This document shows, one piece after another, positions 33,106 through 43,328 of a stretch of DNA of 64,000 nucleotides. Source of the DNA: Adiantum capillus-veneris (lineage: Eukaryota > Streptophyta > Polypodiopsida > Polypodiales > Pteridaceae); the NCBI GenBank assembly GCA_014529385.2, contig CM043969.1, positions 12,546,648 through 12,610,647 of the forward strand, in the 5' to 3' direction. A model generated the notes under the pieces. That model saw nothing but the letters and a program-made list of their open reading frames with translations. It searched no databases and was not told where the DNA came from. The stretch's first letter is position 1; every line of letters begins with the position of its first letter. A program made the translations under genes and the position numbers.

Positions 33106-34664
33106 GCAAACATTGCTAGTCAATTACAAAAATTATTGAAGAAATTTCAAGATGTATTTCCTAATGATTTGCCATCGGGATTACCGCCGACACGATCAAT
33201 ACAACATAGCATTGGCGCGGCTTTAGGCTGTAAACCTGTTAGTAAACCATCTTACCGTATGAGTTATTCGGAAGTTGCTGAGGTGGAGCGTCAGCTTGCT
33301 GACTACCTTAGCAGAGGGGTTTATACAACCCACTTCTTCACCATGCACTTCGCCTATCCTCTTAGTGAAGAAAAAGGACGGTAGTATACGCATGTGCGTA
33401 GACTACCATGGCTTAAATGCGATTACAGTTAAGAACAAATACCCACCCAGAGTAGATGAGTTGTTGGACAAGCTCACTCATACTCGCATTTTTACAAAAA
33501 TAGACTTGCGATCAGGATATCACCAAGTCCATATTCGACTTGCTGATATACCTAAAACTGCATTCCGAACACGGTTTGGACACTACAAGTTTTTGGTGAT
33601 GCCCTTTGGGTTAACCAATGCGCCCGCAACATTCATGACACTTATGGTGTGTCTTGAATCCATATTTGGACAAATTTGTCATTGTTTTCCTCGATGACAT
33701 CCTAATCTATAGTGCTTCTAAAGAAGAACACTTACAACATCTCAGGCAGGTGTTTGAGTTGTTACGCACAAACAAATTATATGCCAAGGAATCTAAATGT
33801 GATTTTCTAAAAGATGAAATTCATTATTTAAGGCATGTTATTTCATCTAACGGGCTATACATGGATAATCCAAAGTGGATACCATCCGAAAATGGCCTCC
33901 TCCTAAAAATCTGGAAGAATTACATATATTTTTAGGATTTGCAGGTTTTTACCGAAAGTTTGTTAAAAACTATGCTCAAATTGCTGTTCCCATGACAGAT
34001 CAACTAAAAGGCAAAGGTAAAGATTTTCAGTGGGATCCGCTCAACAACACAGTTTTGATACACTCAAGGATGCATTAGCTACAACTCCTATCCTAGCTAT
34101 TGTAGACCCTTTAAAACCATTCGTTTTGGAAATGGATGCCAGTGATTGTGCTATTGGAGTAGTCCTCTTACAAGACGGACAGCCGATTGCATTTGAAAGT
34201 AAGAAGCTTGATGTAGCTCAGCAGAACTACTCTACTTACGAACGCGAAGTCTATGCAATAGTGTCTGCCTTAAAAACATGGCGGCATTATCTGTATGGTG
34301 CTCAGTTTGAAATTATGTTTGACCATGAAAGCATCAAATGGTTTACACAACAAATGGATTTAAAGGGTCGAAAAGCCAGGTGGACCGAGATCCTTCACGA
34401 ATATGACGTCAAGCTAAGTATCGCAAAGTTCGATACAATGTAGTGGCAGATGCTCTAAGTCGAATGCCAGAGATCAATTCAGTCTTCTTCACGGAACTTC
34501 GTAGTGAATTTTTAGATTCTCTCAAAGGAAAATATGAGCATGATGAAGCATATCCCAAAGTGTGGAGCCATGTTCAAATGAGGGATCCTTCTCACTCCAA
34601 TGATGGTAGTGTACAATTAACCTCCACACCTAGTTCTCCTTTATCAAGTGATGAACTACAATGA
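33106..34664 (+). pseudogene. C reverse transcriptase and RNase H
   Basis: RT blocks: FQDVFPNDLPSGLPP, a frame change near 33320, [35 protein letters not shown] (catalytic Asp), [11 protein letters not shown], a frame change near 33660, and [12 protein letters not shown] (catalytic pair intact, 33685-33720). RNase H: VLEMDASDCAIGVVL, YEREVYAIVSAL, FDHESIKW. Another frame change near 34435 precedes VADALSRMPEIN. Three further frame slips make it inactive. Confidence 0.88.
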
Positions 34665-36005
34665 TGGAAGCATTTTACCATCGACAATGGTCACCTACTT
34701 CATAAGGGGAGAGTTTGTGTACCGACTGACACAAACATTCGGCGCCAAATTCTTTATGAATGTCATGATTGTCCAAGTGCAGTGCACCCGGAGATTAGAA
34801 AAACTTATGCTCTCATACGACAACAATTTTACTGGCCAAGTCTACATAGCTTTGTTCAAGCTTATGTCTTGCATTGCCCAAAATGTCAATTTAACAAAGC
34901 AGCATGCCTCAAAGTAGGAGGACTCTTACATCCTTTGGAGGTTCCCAATGGAAAATGGGAAAGCATCTCTATGGATTTTATTGTGGGTTTACCAACCACT
35001 GTACGAAGTCATGACTCGGTATCGGTAGTCGTAGACAGGTTTACTAAACTATGTAAGTTTATTCCGACCAAATCAACAGTTAAAACACCAGATCTAGCCA
35101 AGTTATTTGTGGACAATCTATACAAATTGTAAGGTTTGCCAAGTAACATTGTTAGTGACCGTGATTCCAAGTTTAACAACCACTTTTGGAGAGCTGTATT
35201 TAAACGATTGGGTACACAACTAAACCTCAGTACATCTGATCATCCAAAAACCGATTGTTAGACGGAACGGGTTAACCAGGTGCTAAAGGATATGCTAAGA
35301 GCATACGTTAGCAAAAAATAGTCCAACTGGGAAGAATACTTACCTATTCTCGAGTTTTCCTAAAACAGTGCTAAGCATGTCACAACAGGTTTTAGTACTT
35401 TCATGCTTATGTACGGGTTTCAACCTAGGTCACTAGTTATGGTGGGGTTGGCAACCAAAAAACTCCAACAGGTTAAGCATTTTCTCCAACATGGATATAT
35501 TGAAACTTTCTCGTCAGAATGTCCGACAAGCACAAGTCGGTATAAGAAGTACGCTGATGAGAAATGTCGGCAAGTTACCTTCGAAGAAGGGGAAGAAGTA
35601 TTTTTATTCAGAAAGTCTGAAAACTGGGCCAAAACCTAAATTATCTCCCCAATATTGTGGTCCTTTCAAAATACTCAAGCGAGTAGGTGATCGTGCCTAC
35701 AAATTATTACTACCTTCACATTCTCGCATTCCGGTGTTTCATGTAAGCCGTTTACGTAAGCCGTTACATAAAACGACAATGTCATTGACCAACAGGTTTT
35801 GGTTGATTTCATTGAATCTCCTAGCTTACCGCATGAACCTGAACGTATTCTCGATTATCATGAGTTGTGTACACATCCTCACGTACGTCAACAAGCATTA
35901 ATCAAGTGGAAAGACCGACCTGAGGAAGGTGCTATTTGGGAAAACATTAGTGTTCTTAAGAAGAAGTTTCCCACTTTTGTTTTCAAGTACGAAAACTCTT
36001 CTTAA
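34665..36005 (+). pseudogene. C integrase with C-terminal chromodomain
   Basis: The zinc region is H..H...CPKCQ (34782-34890). Core: SISMDFIVGLP (Asp), IVSDRDSKF (Asp), and TERVNQVL (Glu) just after a TAG. Stops in one frame: TAA 35130, TAG 35259 (DGQTE expected), TAG 35319 (KKQSNWEEYLP expected), TAA 35361. The C-terminal block (35640-35770) has LSPQYCGPFKIL and a FHVSRLRKPL stretch. The final part (35799-36005) resembles a chromodomain: ERILDYHE...ALIKWKDRPEEGAIWENI. This places C among the chromoviruses. Confidence 0.85.
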
Positions 36006-36016
36006 GGGGGGAGTAA

Positions 36017-36169
36017 TGTCAAGACACCGGCAAGGCCGGACTAGACAAGGGCAGGGCCGGGCTAGGCAGTGTGGAACGGGAGTCCAACTAGGACAAAGGG
36101 CTAGGGGCTATGCTATATAGTGGGTGGTTGGGTGGTGGATTCTTATGTTCTAGTTCCCCTTGTCTTACA
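36017..36169 (+). repeat. 3' LTR of C
   Basis: 153 bp, directly after the purine tract and followed by ATGCG. Same ends as the 5' LTR. Confidence 0.92.
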
Positions 36170-36746
36170 ATGCGCTACAACATGGGGGGTACTAAGCATG
36201 CGAAGCTAAGTGACAATTGGAAGCTTAACTAGTCAAATTTATGATGGATTTTTATATAATCACCATTAGCAATGTAGCAGATTGCTTGATTATATTTTGT
36301 GATTCTCTGTTTTTGTAGAAAATTGTGAAATTGTTGCCTCCAATGGGATTCGAACCATATCTCCTAGCACGACCAATTGTGCTATGGAATTTCAGAAGAG
36401 AAGAAAGAAGAAACATGTTAGACGCATGTACTAGGAAAGACATCCATGCACCCATGGCTGATGTGTGCATGGACTAACGATAGTACATGCATGAACATCA
36501 AACCAGTCATCAGCATTTGTACAACACCAATATCCAGCTCTTTCCGCATGCATAAAGGAGCTTCGATAACACTCATGTAGCACAACGATCGTTATGACAT
36601 AATTCTCGCAGAAGAAGGATCGACGGAATCTCCATCTATCAGGCAAATTTCTATCCACCTTCTTTGTGATAATCTTGTGTAGTGCGTATATGTGCGTATG
36701 TTTATGCAAATAGCTTGGTAGTATGCTTATGTGTATGCTTGACAAT
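36170..36746 (+). other. Sequence between elements C and G (D interior)
   Basis: About 580 bp without a recognisable frame, ending in ACAAT, the target duplication of G. Confidence 0.4.
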
Positions 36747-37037
36747 TGTGAGTGCAAAAGGCCAGGGGGGCTCCCACTATCAGAGACGCAGAGCGTGTGC
36801 ATTATGTGAGAGATTACATTAGAGTGTGTGCGTGTGTGTGTGTTACACAGAGAAGGAGGAGAGAGAAGTATGTCACACACAGAGATAGGTGGATAGGCGG
36901 TTGCAATGATTGAGTTGATGTTGTGAGTTACAAAGGGTTATTTTTATAAAGCTAGATGATTGGATATGAAGAGGTGTTTGTGTCTCTTCGCTTCTCGAGG
37001 CGTACAGCTGGATAAATATTGGACGTTCACACTCACA
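36747..37037 (-). repeat. 3' LTR of G
   Basis: About 291 bp. It aligns through most of its length with 39436-39712, differing at the inner end (extra GTTCACACTCACA). It includes the GTTATTTTTATAAAGCTAG stretch with a TATA-like core. Confidence 0.85.
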
Positions 37038-37349
37038 TCCCCCCTCAGTTGAATGCGGAGAGAGAGCTTATTGTGCTTGTGCCTATTTGGGTGTTGGTTG
37101 TGCTTTCTGTTTTTGTTTGTTCCATCAAGAGATGGAAGTGCACAAAAGAAAAAAAATTACTTCAGCTTTTGATTGGATTTTCTGCACAATCAATTAGGTT
37201 CAAGCAGGAAGGTGTTAAGTGAAAATGTTTGATGTCGAGGTTTTATCTTGATTCTGGCACAAGAATCAGGTTCTTCAACTACATGTTGAGGTCGAATGAC
37301 TTTCTTCAATTGATCCCCCCTTCTACCAAAAACATGTGCTTGAGATTTT

Positions 37350-39158
37350 GCTTCAGATTGGCTTTTGATGAAGAAGATAAGGTAGACCGTAGTAGTCCAA
37401 GTATGTGAGCATGATGAAGACAACTACTGAAATTTGTGGCTTTGGACCATTGGAAGGATCATCACGTCGATGATTTTGAATTCCAAAATTACGGCACAAG
37501 TTTGGGTTTCTCTTGTGAGAAGTGCGACAGCAATAGTTGCAGATGGGGACTCTGTCATAGCATTCGAAAACATCCATCTTTGAGATTTATATTGCCATAT
37601 TTTCATAGAGGCCATCACTTTGGAGACGGTTACCATATAGGCCATCATCTTGTGTGTAACAATATCCATTGCTAGAAAGTGCAGGAATCACTTCATCTGC
37701 AGGTTTGGCATCTTCTGTAACTTCATGTCTCCCAAACAAGATGCTTCCTTTGCTGGACTGTAATGGTGCCATGACTTGCAGGTCAAGATTGACTTGGTCC
37801 TCGGCAAGGCAAGCCAAGAAAGTGTCTATGACTTCATCAGATTCATCGCCCTGCAGCGCAGAAGTGAGGCGGATAGGGTTTGAGGTCGGCAGCTACGACG
37901 CCATGAGCATGTTCAGGGACATTGGTTTGGGTGGCTGAAAGAGTAGGCACTGTATCAGCACTGCAATTAGATGCGTCAGGTGGAATTTTCTTAAGGTGGG
38001 TTGCCAGCATGGATTCATCAACTGTTGCATGGATGACGTTCTTGTTGTTACTGGCGACTTGAATGTGGTCAGCTTCATTCATCACAGCAAGGCAAGGACA
38101 CCTTCATAGTAAAAGAAGCTGTAGCAACTAGAGCATCGAATGCTGGGCTAGCAGCAGCTGCAAGGTTTGCTCCGTGAGTTCCTGCATCGGATTCCGACGT
38201 TGTGTCGTGACCACAGCAATGCAAGGAGGGGAGCATGGTACGGCTGGTCACTACAGTAGCAACATTGCATGCGTGAGAAGCATTTGTTAACGCATCAATA
38301 TCCGTCTTTTTTGGTCGATTTGATGGGTCCATCAGAGAATCGAGGAGTTCGGTTATAATGGTTGCTTGCTCATCATTATAGGCTGCAGCTTCTGCAAGTG
38401 GTTCGTGCTTCATTTGAGCAGCATGGACCTCAGGCACAACAGGATGCACTGGAGCAGCAGGAACTTGTGGCAACATGATGACAACAACGTCATTTGAGGT
38501 TGCTTGAGTGGCAGCACCATGTGTTGCGGCAGCATCTGTGCTAGACAGGGCAATTTCGGCCTCAGCATCAGGAATGGATTTAGTTGCAATGGCGGCATTA
38601 GGTTCAGACATTATTACAGAAGCGGCGTGGATAGCATTGGCTGCAGTAGTAGCAACGGCAGCAGCAAGGTCTTGCCCCATTTGGTTGATGTACGGGCTCC
38701 ATCAGGGATTCAAGGAAGGCGATGATAACTTCTTCCTCATCCTGGGCTGCAACAGGAACTTCGGCTATGTCTGCATTATTCGTATCGCCATCATCGAGAG
38801 TGGCGGCATCTGTGTCTTCACCAGGGTTGACGGCGATGTTGGTTGCAGGGTTGGTGCCACTTGTGTTTGCTACAATGGCTACAGAGTTGGAGGCTGCACA
38901 GGCGGCAAATGAGAAATTGGCCGCAGTAGGTGTTGTGGCAGCATTTACGTCAGCAAGGATCTGGTTTGGCCATCGATTCAGAAGCATACAAGACAGTTTC
39001 ATTTGCGACAGCAACATTTGGGGCTCTCTCATTGCGTGCAGGCTGCATGTGCAACGTGGCGATTGTTGAAGCCCCATGCATGGTGTCATGCAGCAGGTCC
39101 CGGACCCGTATCTGGCGATTGATACCATGTGAGAGCAAAAGGCCAGGGGGCCTCCCAC
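37350..39158 (-). pseudogene. Ala-rich ORF of G with three repeated modules, unknown function
   Basis: Reading blocks on the minus strand (39158-38607, 38680-38078, 38085-37846, 37817-37590, 37577-37356) chain through frame changes into a protein rich in Ala, Asp and Thr. A motif recurs three times: DEEEVIIAFLESLMEP (about 38740-38695), DEQATIITELLDSLMDP (about 38378-38325) and DESDEVIDTFLACLAED (about 37853-37800). Near the end ICNYCCRTSHKRNPNLC (CX2CX4HX6C) resembles a degenerate retroviral zinc knuckle. No known domain is recognised. It may be a highly modified gag or a captured host sequence. Confidence 0.45.
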
Positions 39159-39435
39159 TATCAGAGGCGCAGAGCGTGTGCATTATGTGAGAGATTACAT
39201 TAGTGTGTGTTTGTGTGTGTGTCATGCAGCGTATTGTCGACAGACTTAGGCTGCAGCATGTCCCGGACCCATATCTGGCGATTGATACCATGTGAGAGCA
39301 AAAGACCAGGGGACCTCCCACTATTAGAGGCGCAGCGTGGCGATTGTTGCAGCCCCGTGCATGGTGTCATGCAGCGTATTGTCGACAGACTTAGGCTGCA
39401 GCAGGTCCTGGACTCGTATCTGGCGATTGATACCA
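39128..39435 (-). repeat. Two extra tandem LTR-end/PBS/leader units in G
   Basis: The junction of LTR end and PBS (plus strand ATTGATACCA then TGTGAGAGCAAAAG) occurs three times: at 39128, 39291 and 39436. The spacing is 163 and 145 bp. Each unit carries the terminal part of the LTR and the start of the leader (GGACCYGTATCTGGCGATTG). Only the last belongs to the full LTR. Confidence 0.85.
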
Positions 39436-39712
39436 TGTGAGAGCAAAAGGCCAAGGGACCTCCCACTATCAGAGGCGCAGAGCGTGTGCATTATGTGAGA
39501 GATTACATTAGTGTGTGTGTGTTACACAGAGGAGGAGGAGAGAGAAGTATGCCACACACAGAGACAGGTGGATAGGCTGTTCCATTGATTGAGTTGATGC
39601 CGCGAGTTACAAAGGGTTATTTTTATAAAGTTAGATGATTGGATACGAAGAAGTGTTTGTGCCTCTTCGCTTTTCGATGCGTACAACTGGATAACTAGAT
39701 CTAATGGGCGCA
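39436..39712 (-). repeat. 5' LTR of G
   Basis: About 277 bp. The PBS abuts it at 39435, and its outer end is followed by the ACAAT duplication. Confidence 0.85.
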
Positions 39713-40935
39713 ACAATGCAATTAGGCACACCTGAGGAACGCCACCTTCAAAGGCTTAATTAAAGCATAAATTATAATGTGTAATATTAAGGAGAGGAAG
39801 CATCTGGCAGACCAGGCGCAAACCCCCCTCACTTATACGTCTCGGGAAGACTGGTTACGTGAGGAAGACGAAGCATACAAAACAGGCCAGTCGCAATCAC
39901 CCATCCCCAACAACTGGCGCATGAACACACACACACTCCTCTATGCACCGGCGACTCCCGACTGGTGCGGCTAAGCCCCGAGGACACCGTCACAAAAACA
40001 GGTACAGGGCGCCGGCCATGCACCCCACCCCACCCTACGTCCCTCCAGCCCCACACCAAGCTTGGATCTGCGCCTTGCAGTGGTTGCACTGGGAGAAGAA
40101 ACAGCAATTAAGCGAGGTCTTGTAAGAGAAGCGTACACCTGATGGGGCAACTTTATCCTCAGCCCATCACCCTGCATGCACACTAGGTGTGTGCCATCGA
40201 CTTCAGCGCACAACCACCCCATTCAGTTCAAAGCCATGCAAAGGTGGCAACTCCGCCTCAGAGCAGTCCCAAATCGCATGCGAGGTGACTCGCGCATAAT
40301 TACTTCCTATTTTGGGCGACCTACACAGAAAAGACCCTCGCCTCTGGTTGTTAGCCAGCTTGCACCCCAATTCTGAGCGCGAGTCGGCTTTTGTTTCCCC
40401 AACTTTCGCTCGCCACCCTTTCCATGCATAAAAACATGTTAACCGCCACACCAAATTACCACGTTTCAATTTAGTATAGCCATCTTTCAATTTCTTTGTA
40501 GATCTTTTAGAATTAGCTTTTTCCAACCATGTGCATGTATGAGTGTCTTGCACAACAAAGGTCGCTATTCGAAACGAGGTTAGCAAGGCAAGGCAAATGT
40601 CAAAGATGTCCTTGCAGCCAATGAAGTATCAAATCACCATGTACGAAATTGTGGAAATGAGGTTGTGACATGACTGCGAAGTACTTTATTATCTTGGTGC
40701 TTGGTAATCCCAGAACCAGAATGACTCGAGATTGGAAAATGGGCTCTAAATTGTGTAGTGTATAGCAGTTTACTACGGTTAATGCGAAGTTATGGTCTTG
40801 TAAAGTTGTATGTATGCTGACTCTCCAGTGACTCATCTACTTGTGCTTGCTTACCACGGGCTTACTAGATTCTTGAAAACTATGTAGGAGAACACTATGT
40901 ATGCATGCCTCTACTCTATGCTTAAACTTTGACAT

Positions 40936-41079
40936 TGATCTACACCTGGTCACGCTGACTATTTATGCGCCTGAATGAATTTTATGCCATGTGAGACCAC
41001 ATGACTTTGATCTACACTTGGTTATCTTGAAGGTATACACCTGAATGAATTTTGTGCTATGTGAGACCACATCGTATCT
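40936..41079. repeat. 72-bp tandem duplication
   Basis: TGATCTACACYTGG...GAATGAATTTTRTGCYATG occurs at 40936 and again at 41008, a 72-bp period with scattered differences. Confidence 0.8.
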
Positions 41080-41636
41080 AGCTGTCAGAGTAAGATTCGA
41101 TTGAAAGACATGGGAACTAGATTGTTTAATATTATAGTATTATTTCAAGTATGATTGTGCATATTAACTCTTCACACAACTTGGACGCCATTCTGAATTC
41201 CTATTCTCTCCGGATGGCCACCTACATGGTAATGCCACCAGATGATTCAAATCCAGATTTTCCGGCATGCCAGTTGTACTCTCGGCTACACGGTAAATTC
41301 TTTAAAGTGTAACTCTCTCAAACACCTATCATAATGTACATAGAATTTTGCACACATAGTCACAGATGCTTTTGTCTTTCCCATGTCCATTGGTCACAGT
41401 ACACAGACTCGCCGAATGAGGCAGTGTATAGTATTTTGGCATTATTTTTGGTAGATTGAAGTGGCATATTGTTAACACATGTTAGAGCTCCTACGCCTGA
41501 AAATGGCAGGACTCTCCGATTTGTAAAGGTGATTTGAAGTTTTGGTTATAGAATACATCTGTACTAGAGTGCCTACGCCTAGTGAAGCAGGACTCTCCAT
41601 GGATGATTTATATGTGGAACTGGCCCACCACATTTA

Positions 41637-41735
41637 TGGTTGATTTGGATGATGGTATGACTTGCATATTGGTTAATTTGGATGATCGTATGATTTGGAT
41701 ATTGGTTGATTTGGATGATGATATGATTGGGATGT
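41637..41735. repeat. 33-bp minisatellite, three units
   Basis: Units start at 41637, 41670 and 41703, each beginning TGGTTRATTTGGATGAT, with a few substitutions. Confidence 0.88.
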
Positions 41736-42113
41736 TTTGCGGATGATGAATGATACTATGATTTGCAACTGTGAGGTGACCAATGTTGCCATCTTACGGC
41801 AAGATGCATATGTACATATTCTCATGGTATGGGACGCTAGAATATGTCATATGCCTTGATGAAAACTCAAGCATCCATCTCCTATGCACTCTTCATTTTA
41901 GCACTAAACTTTTAGACTGGTTTATTATAATGTGATGCATATGAAAACTGCATATCAAAGTTGTCTAAAGTATGTTACTACTACTGACATTCGCAATTTC
42001 TCTTCATTTTGTTACTAATCTTTTTGGTGTCTACCTAGTCATTGTGTTTTGCAGGCTCATACTCTCAAATTCCTTGCAACTGAGGACAGTTTCTTTTCCA
42101 ACCCCGGAGTATG

Positions 42114-42370
42114 TTATGGATAGGGAGAAGATGGTCCTAATGTGTTGTATAGACTAAGGCTATGGGGAGTAATCATCTGGCACCGTTAGATTGCATATCT
42201 AGATCTAAGGGCTCACAATGAATGCACAACATGGAAACCCTAAGTGGATTGTATAAACGAGAGGCCTCCCTCTCACTTGTTCATAATCTAATGGAAGACT
42301 CGCAAATACGCACCGGAGGGGATGAGCACACCTATGCGAGGGAGATTCAACCCCATGTTGTGTCTCTCTC

Positions 42371-42421
<51 letters not shown>

Positions 42422-42520
42422 CATGGCATTCTTGATCTAGAGGAGTGTGCAGATTCGTGTGCTAGTTCCTCTTCTCGATAGACCGGCCACCTGCTTCACA
42501 ACAACACCTACTTCACAACA
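42114..42520 (+). repeat. D LTR, second copy
   Basis: Same sequence as 29632-30048 with about 25 differences outside the CT run (42377-42419). It ends CTTCACAACA and is not followed by a PBS, so it is either a 3' LTR or a solo LTR. Confidence 0.75.
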
Positions 42521-42550
42521 GAGGCACCCATCCTAATCTTCCACAACGGA

Positions 42551-42853
42551 ATGCCACAAGAGGGGAATACTGCAACCTATACTTTCAAGACATTATCTCG
42601 CTTCTTAGGTGGTCCAATGCTGCCACCAAATGTAGACAAAGTTATCCTCGTCGACAAGCTTTTAGAGAGAGAATGTTTTGGTTACTCGTCAGGATATACT
42701 GGGGGCCGTGCAACATATTGCTACACATACACATCAATGGCATTATCTTTAGGGGAAGAAAACCCTATTGAAATCTTAGAGTATGGCAAACATTTAATGA
42801 TCAGATACAAGGGCGAGGTTCCAAATGATATTTGCAAACCATCAAAAGTTTGA
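42551..42853 (+). CDS. Small ORF of unknown function (100 codons)
   Basis: An open frame just after the second D LTR with a non-repetitive, protein-like composition (for example TFKTLSRFLGGPMLPPN and GYSSGYTGGRATYCYTYTSM). I recognise no family. It could be a fragment of a host gene into which D inserted, or chance. No start context or partner exon supports it. Confidence 0.25.
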   Translation: MPQEGNTATYTFKTLSRFLGGPMLPPNVDKVILVDKLLERECFGYSSGYTGGRATYCYTYTSMALSLGEENPIEILEYGKHLMIRYKGEVPNDICKPSKV

Positions 42854-43328
42854 AATAGTTGTGGTACATATTGAATTTAATTCTACAGGAATTTGTGGTA
42901 CATCCGATCATCTAAACTCTAATTCTCTTGTTCCATTGAATTGGCATATTGCATTGTCTCCCTCCACCTCATTTGACTTTCAAGAGCACTTGAGTTGTTG
43001 AATGCGTCAGCTCGTTTTCTTTTTCGAAGTTGCAAATGTCAGATTGTCTGTACGGTTGCTGAAGAGGCCAATACTTGCTTTTGTTGCATGCGGTGAATGA
43101 TTCTACGATAAACCACTGAAATAACTCCTTCAGACTGTTTGCCTTATTTCGAGAGCCTCCATGCTGTGTGTGTCTAAAGTAAGCATTTCTAGCCATGTAA
43201 TGAGACTTCTCCAAGCCCTCGGTGTTCCATATACCTGGATTCCCATACTTTTAGATGAAGTATGGAAAATGATTAAAAATAATATGCGTACAATACCAAT
43301 TGTAAATTCACCTGCTTTTGATAAGTAA
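42854..43328. other. Unassigned sequence before element B
   Basis: No motif recognised on either strand. The 5' end of element B was not found here. Confidence 0.3.

Larger units (their letters stand above)
30401..36169 (+). mobile_element. Complete chromovirus-type Ty3/gypsy element C with short LTRs
   Basis: Seen: 153-bp LTRs (30401-30553 and 36017-36169) starting TGTCA and ending TTACA, nine differences by my count (about 94% identical). The flanking 5 bp are ATGCA and ATGCG. The PBS is TGGTATCA-AGAGC at 30555, and the polypurine tract is AAGGGGGGAG at 36004-36013. Order is gag with CCHC, protease, RT, RNase H, integrase, chromodomain. Many frame breaks show it is an old insertion, in contrast to the copia element. 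Confidence 0.92.
36747..39712 (-). mobile_element. Non-autonomous LTR retrotransposon G (2966 bp)
   Basis: Seen: LTRs 36747-37037 and 39436-39712 with TGTGAG at the plus-strand left edges. The exact 5-bp target duplication ACAAT lies at 36742-36746 and 39713-39717. The PBS on the minus strand next to the right LTR is TGGTATCAATCG (the first 8 bases fit initiator-Met tRNA). The purine tract is minus-strand TGAGGGGGGA near 37038-37050. The interior holds an Ala-rich coding region and no RT, integrase or RNase H motif, so it must be mobilised in trans if at all. Confidence 0.85.
39718..42113 (+). other. Non-coding sequence between G and the second D LTR
   Basis: No convincing gene. It contains small tandem repeats (separate entries) and a pair of sentences sharing CTACGCCT...GCAGGACTCTCC at 41493 and 41571. 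If D is a real element this is its non-coding interior. Confidence 0.4.
29632..42520 (+). mobile_element. Possible LTR element D: two related LTRs bracketing nested insertions
   Basis: Two copies of a roughly 410-bp LTR lie in the same orientation at 29632-30048 and 42114-42520. The first is followed by an initiator-Met PBS (TGGTATCAGAG at 30050). Between them sit complete elements C and G; removing these leaves about 3.3 kb with no gag or pol. Either D is a non-autonomous element with two later insertions, or the second LTR is solo. I could not find a convincing 5-bp target duplication, so the pairing is unproved. Confidence 0.4.

Noticed and set aside
38504-38912. Plus-strand frames across element G
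   Set aside because: The G signals (PBS, purine tract) and the repeated protein module are all on the minus strand; the plus-strand frames are shadows.
39128-39712. CRISPR-like spaced repeats
   Set aside because: Only three units, of 145-163 bp, each explained by LTR end plus PBS plus leader.
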